DNA from: Stratiformator vulcanicus
GTDB taxonomy: Bacteria; Planctomycetota; Planctomycetia; Planctomycetales; Planctomycetaceae
Length of the DNA stretch: 64,000 bases
Direction of reading: 5' to 3'
NCBI RefSeq assembly: GCF_007744515.1
Contig: NZ_CP036268.1
Location: 5,100,201-5,164,200, forward strand
In this document: positions 1 through 9,968 of the stretch, in pieces
How the letters are laid out: each line of letters opens with the position of its first letter
Numbering within the stretch: position 1 is the stretch's first letter
Position numbers and translations under genes: made by a program
The notes under the pieces: model-generated
Database searches by the model: none
What the model saw: only the letters and a program-made list of their open reading frames with translations
What the model was told of the DNA's origin: nothing

Positions 1-754
1 TCAAGCTGCGACGTTCGCCGACCATGATCGTATTGCTCGTGCCGTCTGTAATGTCGCGGATTTGGTTATTCGAATTGTGCGAGAACAAACCGTTCGACTG
101 GCATTCCTGCCCCAAACCGTCGACTCCCTCGCAACCATCGATTTCCAACTCCGCACCGACGCCGCCGATCGCGTTCGGATTCGAATTCACACCCCCGCCG
201 TTACCAAAAATGCCGGGGTAGTTAGAAGATGCGAGATCAACAAGCGCATCCGCCGGGAGCGTTCCGCCCTCTTCCACAATCGTCCAAGTATCTAGTTTTG
301 GGTCCGACGGACAGGCGAACGTCGGGATGAACGTGGAAATCGCGGCTTGGTTGGCGGCGTTGTCGATCGACAAATTGAAGTTCATCGACTCATACAAGTT
401 GGTCTGTTCGAGCTGCGGAAGGATGAATGCCGACCACGCGAAACCGTTGCGGATGTCGGTCCCGCCACCGTTCGAGTTCGTGTCCCCTTCGTAGTCGCCA
501 CTCGGGATCGACGCCGAGCCGTCGATGTCGTTACCGACCCACCCCGGCGGGAAGACGCCGTGCGTGTCATGGTAGTTATGCAATCCCAGCCCGATCTGCT
601 TCAGATTGTTCTTGCACTGGCTGCGGCGAGCGGCCTCGCGGGCCTGTTGCACGGCTGGAAGCAACAGGGCGATCAGGATCGCGATAATCGCGATCACAAC
701 GAGGAGTTCGATCAGCGTGAATCCGCGGCGGGCGCGGATATTCCGAGTCGTCAT
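1..754 (-). CDS. DUF1559 domain protein with type IV pilin-like N-terminus (3' end beyond window)
   Basis: Reading leftward from the ATG at 754 gives an uninterrupted frame to the window edge, so the C-terminus is missing. Residues 10-35 form a prepilin-type cleavage/methylation segment ([15 protein letters not shown]), then the planctomycete signature [20 protein letters not shown] and [17 protein letters not shown]. Near the edge sits [18 protein letters not shown], typical of DUF1559 (SBP_bac_10) proteins. These are expanded in Planctomycetes, often tens to hundreds per genome, and are presumed to be exported and processed by a prepilin peptidase. Their function is unknown. The family call is secure, any specific role is not. 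Confidence 0.93.
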   Translation of the reverse strand, partial: MTTRNIRARRGFTLIELLVVIAIIAILIALLLPAVQQAREAARRSQCKNNLKQIGLGLHNYHDTHGVFPPGWVGNDIDGSASIPSGDYEGDTNSNGGGTDIRNGFAWSAFILPQLEQTNLYESMNFNLSIDNAANQAAISTFIPTFACPSDPKLDTWTIVEEGGTLPADALVDLASSNYPGIFGNGGGVNSNPNAIGGVGAELEIDGCEGVDGLGQECQSNGLFSHNSNNQIRDITDGTSNTIMVGERRSL

Positions 755-906
755 GGTTATTCCTTTCGAAGCGACCGTTACGGTCGCCGAATTGCTTGAA
801 AATAAAGTCGTTCGAAGTCGTGCATGCACCGACCGAACCCGAAATCGGGATCTTGGCGCAAGCGGTCGTCCTTCGTGCGAACACGAAGAAAAGCGCAAAA
901 TCAACG

Positions 907-1347
907 CTAGCAGCCGATCGTCGGCGGCCCACGCGATTCGAACGTCCGGGGCAAAGCGTGCCCGCGGCAGGACTTCAGCCGCTCAATAGTCGCGGCCAGC
1001 AATTCGCCTTCATCGACGATGGCCGGAAGAACCGGCCCGGTCGCCCAGAGGGCTCGAAACTCACAGATCGGACATTCCGAGTGATCGCAGGGAGCTTCTT
1101 CGGAGGTCGGCTCGGCGGCGTCATCCGTTGCGGAACCCGAATGCGAATGATCGTGCCCGTGACCGTCATGGTGCCCGCACGAATGCGGGTGCGAGTGAGC
1201 ACGCGAATGCGAATGCCCGCACCCGGTGATCTCAGATCGCTCCGCAGTTCCCGGGCCAAAGTGTGCGTGATCCCCTCCCGACAAAATCAGCGCAGCCGCA
1301 TAACCGGCCAACGCTAAAGTTGCGGCGAGTCTTCGCAGGTGAAGCAT
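907..1347 (-). CDS. His-rich secreted protein (DUF2946-like)
   Basis: I start at the internal ATG (1347) because the protein then begins with a signal peptide ([20 protein letters not shown]). A longer frame to 1422 adds an unlikely basic leader. The middle, about residues 30-85, is packed with His ([24 protein letters not shown]), followed by Cys-x2-Cys in [13 protein letters not shown]. This layout resembles small DUF2946-type envelope proteins and suggests metal binding or buffering, for example Zn, Ni or Cu. No metal transporter gene adjoins it, so the substrate is unknown. The low-complexity His stretch could mislead family assignment. Confidence 0.7.
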   Translation of the reverse strand: MLHLRRLAATLALAGYAAALILSGGDHAHFGPGTAERSEITGCGHSHSRAHSHPHSCGHHDGHGHDHSHSGSATDDAAEPTSEEAPCDHSECPICEFRALWATGPVLPAIVDEGELLAATIERLKSCRGHALPRTFESRGPPTIGC

Positions 1348-1509
1348 GGTTCGGGACGTAACGGTCGCCGGATTCGTTTTGGCGATCCTTCGCCGACCTA
1401 CCGATAGTCTATGCGGGGCCACTGGTGGAAATCAAATTCCGCCCCCGTGAATCACTGGTGAAGAGCGTGCTTCAAGGCGGAAGTACGTCTGACTTGAAAA
1501 GGATTTCGC

Positions 1510-2442
1510 ATGCGCACGATTGCGTTGATGAACCAAAAGGGCGGCGTCGGCAAGACGACGACCAGCGTCAATCTCGCGGCCGGTCTGGCCCGCATGGGCC
1601 ACCGCGTGTGTGTGATCGATCTCGACCCTCAGGGTCACTCTTCGATGCATCTGGGCATCGAAGCGGCTAAGCAGAAGGCGACCGTTTACGACGTTTTTTC
1701 GGGTCAGGCAAAACTGGTCGACGCGCGGCGGATGGCCGCGGCGAATCTGTGGGTCGTCCCCGCCGATCTCGACCTTGCCGCCGCAGAGATGGAATTGGTC
1801 GATGCCAAGAATCGCGAGTTCGTGCTCAAGCGGGCGATCCGCGAGATGGTCGCCGTTGACCCGTTCGACTACATCCTGTTCGACTGCCCGCCGTCGCTGG
1901 GCGTTTTGACAATTAATGCCCTGACCGCCGCCGACGAGGTCATCATTCCGCTACAGCCTCACTTCTTCGCGCTGCAGGGCCTCTCGAAATTGTTGCAGAC
2001 GACGCAACTGATCTCGCATCGCCTCAATCCGCAGCTCGAAGTCTCAGGCGTCGTACTTTGCCTGTATGAATCGGGAACACGCCTCGCGGCCGACGTGACG
2101 GACGACATGACCGAGTTCCTCAAGAAAGCTCCCGCGAATGCCCCTTGGGCAGGTGCGAAAATCTTTGACGCGCGGATTCGGCGGAATATCAAACTCGCGG
2201 AAGCCCCGAGTTTCGGTCAGTCGATTTTTGCCTACGCCCCAAGCTGTCCCGGCGGCAAAGACTACGAAGCGCTCGCCGGCGAAGTTCACGCACTGAAATT
2301 GACGAACGCGACTGCCGACTCGGAAACGACGGACGAGCCGACGACGATTCCGTTCTCACCGCCAGGCGAATCGAATTCGTCGGAAGCGGAGAATGTCGCA
2401 GCCGAGGGCAATCTCGCAGACGATGCCCGAAGCGCTGCGTGA
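1510..2442 (+). CDS. ParA/MinD-type ATPase
   Basis: A 310-residue P-loop ATPase of the ParA (Soj) family, which forms ATP-dependent dimers on DNA or membrane to position cargo such as chromosomes, plasmids or protein clusters. The deviant Walker A motif KGGVGKTTT is at residues 10-18, Walker A' VIDLDPQGH near 36-44, and Walker B ILFDCPPS near 122-129. An AAAGGA ribosome-binding site lies about seven bases before the ATG. The last ~45 residues are an acidic, Ser/Pro-rich tail absent from minimal ParA proteins. No parB or parS-like site is visible next to it, so it may be an orphan positioning ATPase rather than the main segregation ParA. Confidence 0.9.
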   Translation: MRTIALMNQKGGVGKTTTSVNLAAGLARMGHRVCVIDLDPQGHSSMHLGIEAAKQKATVYDVFSGQAKLVDARRMAAANLWVVPADLDLAAAEMELVDAKNREFVLKRAIREMVAVDPFDYILFDCPPSLGVLTINALTAADEVIIPLQPHFFALQGLSKLLQTTQLISHRLNPQLEVSGVVLCLYESGTRLAADVTDDMTEFLKKAPANAPWAGAKIFDARIRRNIKLAEAPSFGQSIFAYAPSCPGGKDYEALAGEVHALKLTNATADSETTDEPTTIPFSPPGESNSSEAENVAAEGNLADDARSAA

Positions 2443-2520
2443 CCTGAACGGGGAGCGAGATTTTGCTGCAACGTGCGGTGGCTGCGTTGTCGCTTTGATT
2501 CAACGTTCTTTCGCGAAGTT

Positions 2521-3222
2521 CTACGCGGACTTGTCGGTGCTTCCAGTTCGCAAAACCTGCTCCGCTCTCATCATCACCTGGATGGGAACCGCGGCTTCTC
2601 GCAGCGTCGCAATAGTCGCTTCGACGTCATATTCGGTCCGTTTCAACGTCACTACGCCATCGTCGATAATCGCGTAAGCGGCCCGCGCATCGCCATCGCG
2701 CGGTTGACCGAGGCTTCCCGGATTGAGGACGGTCTTGTCGCCCAATTCGAGCACGAACGGCAAATGGGTGTGCCCGACGAGCACGAAGTCGGCGTTCACG
2801 TGCTTGAGCCTGTCGCGCCACATGTCGGGATCGGCCCCGATGTATTCGTCCATCGGATCTCTGGGCGTGCCATGGACGAGAAAGAATGTGCGATCGTCGA
2901 GCACCAATCGCCGTGTGAGCGGGAGCCGCGCGAGGTATTTCATCTCTTGAGGGCCGAGCAACTGCCACTGCAATGCCCGCGTCGCTGCAGACCACTCGCG
3001 AAATCGGCCGCCCCCCTTCCCGACCACACGCTGAGCGACGGCATGATCGTGATTGCCGCGAACTCCGGCCGTGACGTTTTCTCTCACCCAGCGCACGCAT
3101 TCGACCGGTTGGGCCCCGTAGTCAACGATATCACCGGCACACAGGCACGCGTCAAACGGCTCGTCGATAGCGCGTAACGCCTCCCAGTTGGCATGGATGT
3201 CGGCGAGGACGAGTATGCGCAT
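2521..3222 (-). CDS. YfcE/MJ0936-type metallophosphoesterase
   Basis: A 233-residue calcineurin-like phosphoesterase. The metal-binding blocks appear in order: DIHANWEAL (residues 8-16), GDIVDYG (~32-38), GNHDHA (~57-62) and GHTHLPF (~150), followed by NPGSLGQPR. This set matches the small YfcE/MJ0936 group of Mn/Ni-dependent phosphodiesterases. The physiological substrate is not predictable from sequence. It converges on the ParA gene with a 78-bp gap and has no obvious operon partner. Confidence 0.9.
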   Translation of the reverse strand: MRILVLADIHANWEALRAIDEPFDACLCAGDIVDYGAQPVECVRWVRENVTAGVRGNHDHAVAQRVVGKGGGRFREWSAATRALQWQLLGPQEMKYLARLPLTRRLVLDDRTFFLVHGTPRDPMDEYIGADPDMWRDRLKHVNADFVLVGHTHLPFVLELGDKTVLNPGSLGQPRDGDARAAYAIIDDGVVTLKRTEYDVEATIATLREAAVPIQVMMRAEQVLRTGSTDKSA

Positions 3223-3419
3223 GACTGCTCAACCGGCAGGTCGCTGCGTTCGACGCCGGGCCCCTGTTGCGGCGACCAATGCAAACAGGCGGCAAGGAGG
3301 GTAAATATACTTAAACGTCAGCGCCATCAAATGTTAAATGAAAACTGCGACAAAGATTTCTTGTCCGCCCCCGGCGATTCCTGATACCCTCTATGGGGCA
3401 AACACATCAGGAGCAATTG

Positions 3420-3716
3420 ATGACCGACGACCCGACCTCGAGCTTGACCCTTCGCGAGCAGGTCGTTGAAGCGATCCGACTCAATCGCGAATTGGTCGAG
3501 CACCTGAGTTTGGGATTCACGCCGAAAGCGCATGACCTCAAGCGCCTGACACGTTCGGAAAAAAACGATCCGGAACTCGTCAGCGACAACGCCGTCCGGC
3601 ATCAGGCTGCGGCTGTGCTCGATTCGGACATGTTCGCCCGGCAGCTATTCGAGAAAGTCGATCGTTTCTGCACGTCGATCGAATCCGCAATGGAAGAAAT
3701 TGCGGACAACCGTTGA
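3420..3716 (+). CDS. small hypothetical protein
   Basis: A 98-residue soluble, charged, mainly helical protein without signal peptide or membrane segment. I take the ATG at 3420 because an AGGAG motif lies seven bases upstream. An in-frame ATG at 3393 would place that motif inside the gene. Residues 10-40 (LREQVVEAIRLNRELVEHLSLG) could form a coiled coil. I do not recognise a family. It sits upstream of, and on the same strand as, the kinase/beta-helix gene with a 164-bp gap, so co-transcription is possible but unproven. Confidence 0.6.
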   Translation: MTDDPTSSLTLREQVVEAIRLNRELVEHLSLGFTPKAHDLKRLTRSEKNDPELVSDNAVRHQAAAVLDSDMFARQLFEKVDRFCTSIESAMEEIADNR

Positions 3717-3880
3717 TTGTCGCAGAAACGTCGCGATCGTCTTTCAAATGACCGTTTTCGATCTGGTCCGTCGAAACGAGAACGAACATCCTTCTGCCTT
3801 CAATGTCCTATACTTAGACGCGGCTCGTTTTTGTCGCGACCGACTTTCCCGCCCCGACCGATAGCCAACCGAAGAAACTG

Positions 3881-6748
3881 ATGCACAACGTCGAATCCGA
3901 CAGTGCATTCACTTCCGAAGAGTCCGTCGAAGCAGACCTGCTCGACGGGCCGCCGCACATTCCGCGCAACGACACCGTCGTGCGTGACGACACAGGCTCT
4001 GAGCCGTCGGCCGAGTCCGACCTGTCGGGATCAACCGAGACCTATCACAACCCCGAACTTGACTCGGCAATCGTCCGCCGACTGTTTCCCCCGGCCGATG
4101 GAACCCCGGCGGAGCAACTCGCCCCCGATGCGGGCGGTATCGAAATCGACTATTTTACGATCGAAAAACGCATCGGCATCGGCGGCATGGGCGCGGTGTT
4201 TCGCGCACTTGACACCCGGTTGCAGCGAATCGTCGCATTGAAAGTGCTCTCGCCATCACTCTCGGCAGAGCCGAATGCCGTGCTACGCTTCAAGAACGAA
4301 GCCCGCGCTGCGGCGCGGCTCGACGACTCCGGGATCGCCCGCGTCTACCATTACGGCGAAGCCTCCGGACTGCACTACATCGCGTTTGAATTTATTGAAG
4401 GCGTCAACGTCCGCGATCAGATTTGTAAGGTCAATCGCGTCGCCCCGGCCGAAGCCGTCCGCATTGCACTGCACATCACGGCCGCCCTGAAGCACACTGC
4501 CGCGATGGGGGTCGTCCACCGCGACATCAAGCCGTCAAATATCATCTTGATGCCGGACGGCCGGGCGAAGCTGGTTGATCTCGGCTTGGCCAGAAAACCG
4601 TCGACCGACTCGTATGGAGAATTGACCGTTCCGGGCACCACGCTCGGCACGTTTGATTATATTTCGCCCGAGCAGGCCAAAGATCCGCGGACCGTCGACG
4701 TCCGTGGGGACATCTATTCGCTCGGCTGCACGCTGTACCACATGCTGACCGGCGAGCCTCCCTATTCCGAAGGAACGCTGCTTCAGAAACTGCTCGACCA
4801 TCAAGGAAAATCGGTCCCCGATGCGCGAGTCAAGAACTCATCCGTTCCGGTCGCCCTGTCGGCTGTGCTGAAAAAGATGATGGCGAGCCAGCCGAAACAG
4901 CGCTACGCCACGCCGGACGACCTGCGGTTTGATCTGGAACGCGTTGCGAGGGCCGTCGGCTTGCGACTCGACGTGCCGGTCTCCCCCCTTCCCGATCGCC
5001 AACCGCACGGCGCGTTCTGGGAGCGCAACGCCATCTGGTTCCTGGCTGGTTCGGTTCTGCTGCTACTTGTCGCCGGGGTTGAGCACTTCGCGACGACCTC
5101 GGATGTCGATTCCGGCGTCGAGAATCTCCTCGCCGGCTTGGAACAAGTCGGCCCGTCGACAACCGAAAGCGACGAGGTCTCTCCGACCTCTTCGATGGGG
5201 GGAACGTCAGGCTCATCGCAACTAGTCGATGGCTCGGCTGACGGTGCGACGCAACCAGTCGGCGTCGCAATCGGGAGTCCGGAAAGCACGGACGAGTCTC
5301 CTTTCCTCTTAGGCACAGACTTGGCCGACGGCCCGGTCCCTCCGTCGCCCGCCGCACCAATCAATCTCCCGAAGCCTCCCTGGAAGGCACCGATTGCCGC
5401 CATTGGACCGGCCGAATACTCAGGGGGAGGTTCCGTCAAACCGCAGACGCTGGCCGACCCTCCCGGCGCATCGGGACCTGCGGCTGGCGAGACCGGAACT
5501 GTTCTCGCACCACGACCGACGGAAACGCCCGACGGAAAACTGGTACGGCTGATCTCAGCGGACTCCGGCACCTCGACTGCCTTTCGAAGCATCGAATCGG
5601 CGTGCGCTTCGGCAGCCAACAATGACGTCATCGAACTGGCATTCGACGGCCCAGCCCAACTTGGGCCCGAACGCCGACCGATTTTGATCGACGGCAAGAA
5701 CCTGACGATCCGGGCCGTTGAACGGTCTGACGACGGCAAACCCTACCGGCCCGTGCTGCAATTTGAGTCCGATTCGACCATGACTGCTCCGACGAGCGCT
5801 CGGATCATCATTCGCGACGGATCGCTGCGGCTTCAAGGCGTCGCCATTTCGGCCACCGTTCCTACCGACGCGAGCGCATGGACTCTAATTTCGTTCCCCC
5901 CCCGAGGTTCGCTTCGAATCAGCGACGCCTCGATTACGGTCCGCAATCCGTCGCGCCGCCCCGGCGCCGTGTTCACACCGGCTCCAAGGTCGTCCACAGC
6001 GATTTCAACAGTGGTCGCACTTGGCAGTGCCAAGCCGCCAGCGAGCTTTAGCGTTGAAATCGACAATTCGTTCATCCGCGCGGAATCTGCCCTGCTCAAG
6101 ACGAACGGGAATTCTCCCGGTCGACTCGATTTGAGAAACGTCGCCATCGCGACCGACGGGCCAGTGATGCAACTGACCGGCGGCGTCGAAAACGTGGCCG
6201 AAGGCGCCGCGATCGACATGCGGCTTGATCACACCACGATCGTCAGCCGCGGTCCCTTTTTGACCGCAGATGCCGGCTCCGTCCGACAGTCACTCATGCC
6301 CATCGGCGTGACCGCGCGTGATTCCATTTTCCGAATCGGTTCTGATCAGCCGTTGATCTCGTTTGTCGGGGAATCGGATGTTGATTCGTTGCGGCGGCTG
6401 CTGACATGGACCGGCGAGAACAACCGGTACGACGGACCGGTGGAATTCTGGAGCATCGAAGCGCCGGGCCAAATGATTCCCTCATCGTCACGCGATTTCG
6501 ATCAGTGGGTCGCCTACTGGTCGGATTCGATGCAAAGCGGCAACGAAGCAACCGCCTCGACCGAACGATTGCCCTGGCTCAACGACCCCGCCTTGATTCC
6601 ACCCATCGAAATGACACCCGACTACGTTGCCTTCTCGATTAGTTCGATATCCCCCGAAGACATTCCGCTCATTCAGGGAACGCAACATTCGCCCGTCGGC
6701 GTCAAGCCGGACGAACTGCCGAGATTTCTCGACACGTCTCGTCCATGA
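3881..6748 (+). CDS. Ser/Thr protein kinase fused to a beta-helix-like extracytoplasmic domain
   Basis: 955 residues. The first ~90 are acidic and unstructured-looking. The Hanks-type kinase spans ~92-355: glycine loop GIGGMGAVF (99-107), catalytic Lys121 in ALKVL, HRDIKPSN (213-220, Asp215), DLGLA (233-237, in place of DFG) and ISPEQ. A transmembrane helix lies at ~384-401. Residues ~400-550 are Ser/Pro/Gly-rich linker. The rest, from KLVRLISADSGTSTAFRSIE onward, has repeated short beta-strand patterns such as NLTIRAVE and SLRISDASITVRN, like pectate-lyase or right-handed beta-helix proteins. The likely topology is kinase inside, beta-helix outside the cytoplasmic membrane. The kinase assignment is firm, the beta-helix is inferred from pattern only. 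Confidence 0.9.
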   Translation: MHNVESDSAFTSEESVEADLLDGPPHIPRNDTVVRDDTGSEPSAESDLSGSTETYHNPELDSAIVRRLFPPADGTPAEQLAPDAGGIEIDYFTIEKRIGIGGMGAVFRALDTRLQRIVALKVLSPSLSAEPNAVLRFKNEARAAARLDDSGIARVYHYGEASGLHYIAFEFIEGVNVRDQICKVNRVAPAEAVRIALHITAALKHTAAMGVVHRDIKPSNIILMPDGRAKLVDLGLARKPSTDSYGELTVPGTTLGTFDYISPEQAKDPRTVDVRGDIYSLGCTLYHMLTGEPPYSEGTLLQKLLDHQGKSVPDARVKNSSVPVALSAVLKKMMASQPKQRYATPDDLRFDLERVARAVGLRLDVPVSPLPDRQPHGAFWERNAIWFLAGSVLLLLVAGVEHFATTSDVDSGVENLLAGLEQVGPSTTESDEVSPTSSMGGTSGSSQLVDGSADGATQPVGVAIGSPESTDESPFLLGTDLADGPVPPSPAAPINLPKPPWKAPIAAIGPAEYSGGGSVKPQTLADPPGASGPAAGETGTVLAPRPTETPDGKLVRLISADSGTSTAFRSIESACASAANNDVIELAFDGPAQLGPERRPILIDGKNLTIRAVERSDDGKPYRPVLQFESDSTMTAPTSARIIIRDGSLRLQGVAISATVPTDASAWTLISFPPRGSLRISDASITVRNPSRRPGAVFTPAPRSSTAISTVVALGSAKPPASFSVEIDNSFIRAESALLKTNGNSPGRLDLRNVAIATDGPVMQLTGGVENVAEGAAIDMRLDHTTIVSRGPFLTADAGSVRQSLMPIGVTARDSIFRIGSDQPLISFVGESDVDSLRRLLTWTGENNRYDGPVEFWSIEAPGQMIPSSSRDFDQWVAYWSDSMQSGNEATASTERLPWLNDPALIPPIEMTPDYVAFSISSISPEDIPLIQGTQHSPVGVKPDELPRFLDTSRP

Positions 6749-6788
6749 CGTCGGCTTCATAATTCAGTTAGCAGGCGCGGAATCGGCT

Positions 6789-7781
6789 CTAAACCATTCC
6801 CGCAAGCTCGTTCACTTCAGCTTCAGTGAACGGCTTCTTCAGACGCGCGCCCATTTGCGACACGATTCTCGCTGCGGCGTGGCTGGCCAAATGGCCGGAC
6901 TGCTTCCAAGTCAGGCCGTTGGTCACGCCGTACAAAACGCCTGCGGCATACATATCACCGGCCCCGGTCGTGTCGATCGCATCAACAGACACGCCCTCGA
7001 TCGGGATCACCTCGCCGCCGTGCATTACGATCGACCCGTTCGCGCCGAGTGTCATCGCGACGTTCGAGCAGTGCTGGTGCAACTCTTGAGCACACTCGAT
7101 CGGATCGTTGAGCGTTGTCAGTGCCCGCGCCTCTTCCAAATTGCAAAACAGCAAGTCGACCGGCCCCTCGATCAGCTTCAGAAACTCGTCCCGGAACTGA
7201 TGAATGAGAAACGGATCCGACACCGTAAACGCCACCTTCACACCGTTGCGGACGGCGACATCGATGCAATGCAGCGCCGCCGACTTCGTCGGTTCTCCCG
7301 AGAAGAGATAGCCTTCGATATAAACGTAGTCCGCCTGCTTGATTTCTTCTTCGCTGACATCTTCGGGGCTGAGAGAAGCCGACACTCCAAGGTGCGTCAG
7401 CATCGTTCGCTCGGCGTCCGGCGTGATCAAAATCACGCACGTCCCGGATTGCCCATCGGAAGCTTGGGGGACCTCGATTTCGACCCCGAGCGACCGCATG
7501 TCCTGAAGAAAGAAATCGCCAATCTCGTCGTCCCCGACTTTCGCCGCGTAGGCGACCTTGCCGCCGAAGTCGGCAATGCCCGCCACCGTATTCGCCCCAC
7601 TGCCGCCCGCGCAGCGCGTCGTTTCGGCCCCGTCGAGCGAATTCAACACGCGGATCTGTGTCTCCTCGTCGACCAGAGTCATGATCCCTTTGGCGAACCT
7701 CAGCTCCGTGACCAGATCGTCCGATATCCGGGCTTGGATATCGGTCAACGCGTTTCCGATCGCGTATACGTCGTAGGACAT
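6789..7781 (-). CDS. adenosine kinase-like PfkB family sugar kinase
   Basis: 330 residues from the ATG at 7781 ([16 protein letters not shown]). A longer frame to 7874 adds a basic non-homologous leader. PfkB features are the N-terminal GxN/D strand, the GGSGANT motif (~residue 50), and the C-terminal signature [16 protein letters not shown] with the anion hole and catalytic Asp. It belongs to the subgroup usually annotated adenosine kinase or ribokinase-like and would phosphorylate a nucleoside or sugar with ATP. Substrate specificity cannot be fixed from these motifs. The gene is divergent from thiC. Confidence 0.88.
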   Translation of the reverse strand: MSYDVYAIGNALTDIQARISDDLVTELRFAKGIMTLVDEETQIRVLNSLDGAETTRCAGGSGANTVAGIADFGGKVAYAAKVGDDEIGDFFLQDMRSLGVEIEVPQASDGQSGTCVILITPDAERTMLTHLGVSASLSPEDVSEEEIKQADYVYIEGYLFSGEPTKSAALHCIDVAVRNGVKVAFTVSDPFLIHQFRDEFLKLIEGPVDLLFCNLEEARALTTLNDPIECAQELHQHCSNVAMTLGANGSIVMHGGEVIPIEGVSVDAIDTTGAGDMYAAGVLYGVTNGLTWKQSGHLASHAAARIVSQMGARLKKPFTEAEVNELAGMV

Positions 7782-8049
7782 CCGTCGTTCCCTTCGCTGC
7801 GGCCTGCTGTCGCTGTGAAATTGGAATTCGCCAATTGATCGAGGATGCCGCAGATCGGCCCGAACATCAACCAAGGCACCGGCTCACAGACTCCGGCAGC
7901 CCCACCACGCGTTGCATTCCCACCGGCCCCATCTACGATACGGGTTGCGACGGTCGCGCTCCGATTGCGCTGCCCTTCGCTGCAATTTGCCACCAGCCCG
8001 AAGACATCCCGCGAGTACGCCGGGGCGTCCATCAGGAGATACCTTCGAG
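7782..8049. other. divergent intergenic region upstream of thiC, no TPP riboswitch seen
   Basis: 268 bp separate the sugar kinase and thiC. Neither strand shows the TPP-aptamer hallmarks (CTGAGA, or ACCTGATC followed by GCCGGCG-like core). Frames running through this region lack signal or motif content. An AGGAGATACC motif at 8035-8044 is a plausible thiC ribosome-binding site. Confidence 0.5.
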
Positions 8050-9903
8050 ATGACCGACCGCAGCTACGCCTACCCGACGCTCGGCTCCAATCCTTCCACC
8101 GCCGCCCAAGGCACCACGCCGGGCAGCTTCGCGAACCGGCCGCAGATCGCGCCCGGAATCGACGGCCGGCTCACCTACTCCTCCCCCGACACCCCCGGCA
8201 TGCCCGAGCCGAGCGACAAAACGGCTTGGGACTTCCTGCCAGAAGGCTGGAAAGTCAACATGGCGAGCCGGGCGGCGTCAGCCCCCGGAGCCCCCGAGTC
8301 AAACGGCCATCACGCCGCAAAAAGCATTGAATTCACCCAAGCCGACGGTACCCCGGTCACCGTCACTCACCCCGCCGACTTCACCCCCTCCACCCAGCTC
8401 GAACACGCGCGCCTCGGCATCATCACGCCTGAGATGAAACGCGTCGCCGAGCGAGAGCCGCATCTCACCGCGGCTCAGGTTCGGGACGAAGTCGCCGCGG
8501 GGCGGATGGTCATCCCCGCCAACAAGCAGCACCTGAAGTATCAGCTTGACCCGATGGCGATCGGCCGGGCCTCGAAGACCAAGGTCAACGCCAACATGGG
8601 GGCCAGCCCCGTCTCCAGCGGCACCGACGAAGAGGTCGAAAAACTAAAGTGGGCCGAGAAGTGGGGAGCCGACACCGTCATGGACCTCTCGACGGGAGGC
8701 GACCTCGACGAATGCCGTGAGGCAATTATTAAGAACAGCACGACCCCCATTGGCACCGTGCCGATTTATTCGATGATCATCGGTCGCAAAATCGAAGATC
8801 TCGATAAGGCGATGATCCTCGAAACCTTAGAGCATCAAGCCGCCCAAGGAGTCGACTACTTCACGATCCACGCCGGCACGCTCCAGGCACATATCGACTT
8901 AATTAAAGATCGACTAATCGGCATTGTTTCCCGTGGCGGTTCGCTCCTCGCGAAGTGGATGATCCACCACGACGCCGAGAACCCCATGTATACGGCGTGG
9001 GAAGACATTTGCGATGTCATGCGGGAGCATGACGTCACCTTCAGCATCGGCGACGGACTCCGCCCCGGCGGCTTGGCCGACGCCTCCGACGCGGCTCAAT
9101 TCGCAGAGCTGCAAGCGCTCGGTGAATTAACCGAGCGGGCCTGGCGGAAGGGCGTGCAAGTTATGATCGAGGGGCCCGGGCATGTGCCGTTCGACCAGAT
9201 TGAATTTAATGCCAAGTTGCAGCGCCGGCTGTGCCACGGGGCTCCCTTCTATGTGCTCGGCCCCCTCGTAACCGATATCTTCCCCGGCTACGACCATATT
9301 ACGAGCTGCATCGGTGCGACGAGCATGGCCTACCACGGCGCGAGCATGCTCTGCTACGTCACCCCGAAGGAGCACCTCGGCCTACCCAAGAAGGACGACG
9401 TTAAGCAGGGCTGCATCGCCTATAAGATCGCCGCCCACGCCGCCGATGTCGCGTTGGGCATTCAAGGCACCCGCGACCGCGATGACGAATTAACGAAAGC
9501 CCGTGCGGCTTTAAACTGGGAGAAGCATTTCGAATTAAGCTTCGACCCCGACACCGCCCGCGCCTATCACGACGAAGACCTCGACGTCGACACCGACTTC
9601 TGCGCCATGTGCGGCCACGACTGGTGCAGCGTCAGGATCAGTAAAGAAATCCAGGAATTCGCCAGCGGCAAAGCCGCCGACTACGCCTGGGAGAAGGCCA
9701 AGAAAAGCGAAGCTCTCACCCCCGAGCAATTAGAGATTCTTAAGAGCCGCGGCAACCTCAGCCCCCAAGAAATCCACAAACTCGCGTCGAAGACGAAGAA
9801 AGCCGTCGGAGCGGAAGAAGGTGAAAAGGCGAGTTGCCACTCGGACTATGTGGATGACAACACGGCGAAACAGGTGCAGGATGAATTGGTGGTTCTCGAA
9901 TAA
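8050..9903 (+). CDS. thiC: phosphomethylpyrimidine synthase ThiC
   Basis: 617 residues from the ATG at 8050, which has AGGAG upstream. The open frame extends further 5' to 7912 but that part is unconserved. ThiC is a radical-SAM enzyme converting aminoimidazole ribotide to hydroxymethylpyrimidine phosphate for thiamine synthesis. Visible blocks are [68 protein letters not shown] and the C-terminal iron-sulfur motif CAMCGHDWC (Cys-x2-Cys-x4-Cys). The ~90-residue C-terminal tail after this motif is Lys/Glu-rich. No other thi gene is in the window, and no riboswitch was found upstream. Confidence 0.96.
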   Translation: MTDRSYAYPTLGSNPSTAAQGTTPGSFANRPQIAPGIDGRLTYSSPDTPGMPEPSDKTAWDFLPEGWKVNMASRAASAPGAPESNGHHAAKSIEFTQADGTPVTVTHPADFTPSTQLEHARLGIITPEMKRVAEREPHLTAAQVRDEVAAGRMVIPANKQHLKYQLDPMAIGRASKTKVNANMGASPVSSGTDEEVEKLKWAEKWGADTVMDLSTGGDLDECREAIIKNSTTPIGTVPIYSMIIGRKIEDLDKAMILETLEHQAAQGVDYFTIHAGTLQAHIDLIKDRLIGIVSRGGSLLAKWMIHHDAENPMYTAWEDICDVMREHDVTFSIGDGLRPGGLADASDAAQFAELQALGELTERAWRKGVQVMIEGPGHVPFDQIEFNAKLQRRLCHGAPFYVLGPLVTDIFPGYDHITSCIGATSMAYHGASMLCYVTPKEHLGLPKKDDVKQGCIAYKIAAHAADVALGIQGTRDRDDELTKARAALNWEKHFELSFDPDTARAYHDEDLDVDTDFCAMCGHDWCSVRISKEIQEFASGKAADYAWEKAKKSEALTPEQLEILKSRGNLSPQEIHKLASKTKKAVGAEEGEKASCHSDYVDDNTAKQVQDELVVLE

Positions 9904-9913
9904 ATCGTTCAGC

Positions 9914-9931
9914 CGCGGGCGCCAGCCCGCG
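9914..9931. repeat. REP-like hairpin after thiC
   Basis: A perfect 7-bp stem (9914-9920 with 9925-9931) with loop GCCA lies ten bases after the thiC stop. The GCCAG loop and 3'-arm start recur in hairpins at 11005-11028 and 11042-11057. It may also serve as a transcription terminator, although no T-run follows. The IS1-like element is inserted just downstream. Confidence 0.55.
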
Positions 9932-9937
9932 CACTTC

Positions 9938-9945
9938 GACAACCC
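9938..9945. repeat. left target-site duplication of IS1-like element
   Basis: The octamer GACAACCC directly precedes the left inverted repeat and recurs at 12518-12525 directly after the right one. Eight base pairs fits the 8-9 bp duplications typical of the IS1 family. Confidence 0.85.
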
Positions 9946-9968
9946 GGTACTGTCCTAAGAGTGTGTTG
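9946..9968 (+). repeat. left terminal inverted repeat
   Basis: 23 bp beginning GGTACTGTCC, identical to the reverse complement of 12495-12517. The transposase stop codon (9955-9957) lies inside it. Confidence 0.92.

Noticed and set aside
2473..3177. 234-residue frame antisense to the phosphodiesterase
   Set aside because: Antisense shadow; the minus strand has the complete metal motifs.
6627..7838. 403-residue plus-strand frame antisense to the sugar kinase
   Set aside because: Rich in Arg/His/Gln and without domains. The minus strand has complete PfkB motifs.
7782..8049. TPP riboswitch upstream of thiC
   Set aside because: Neither conserved aptamer core was found on either strand.
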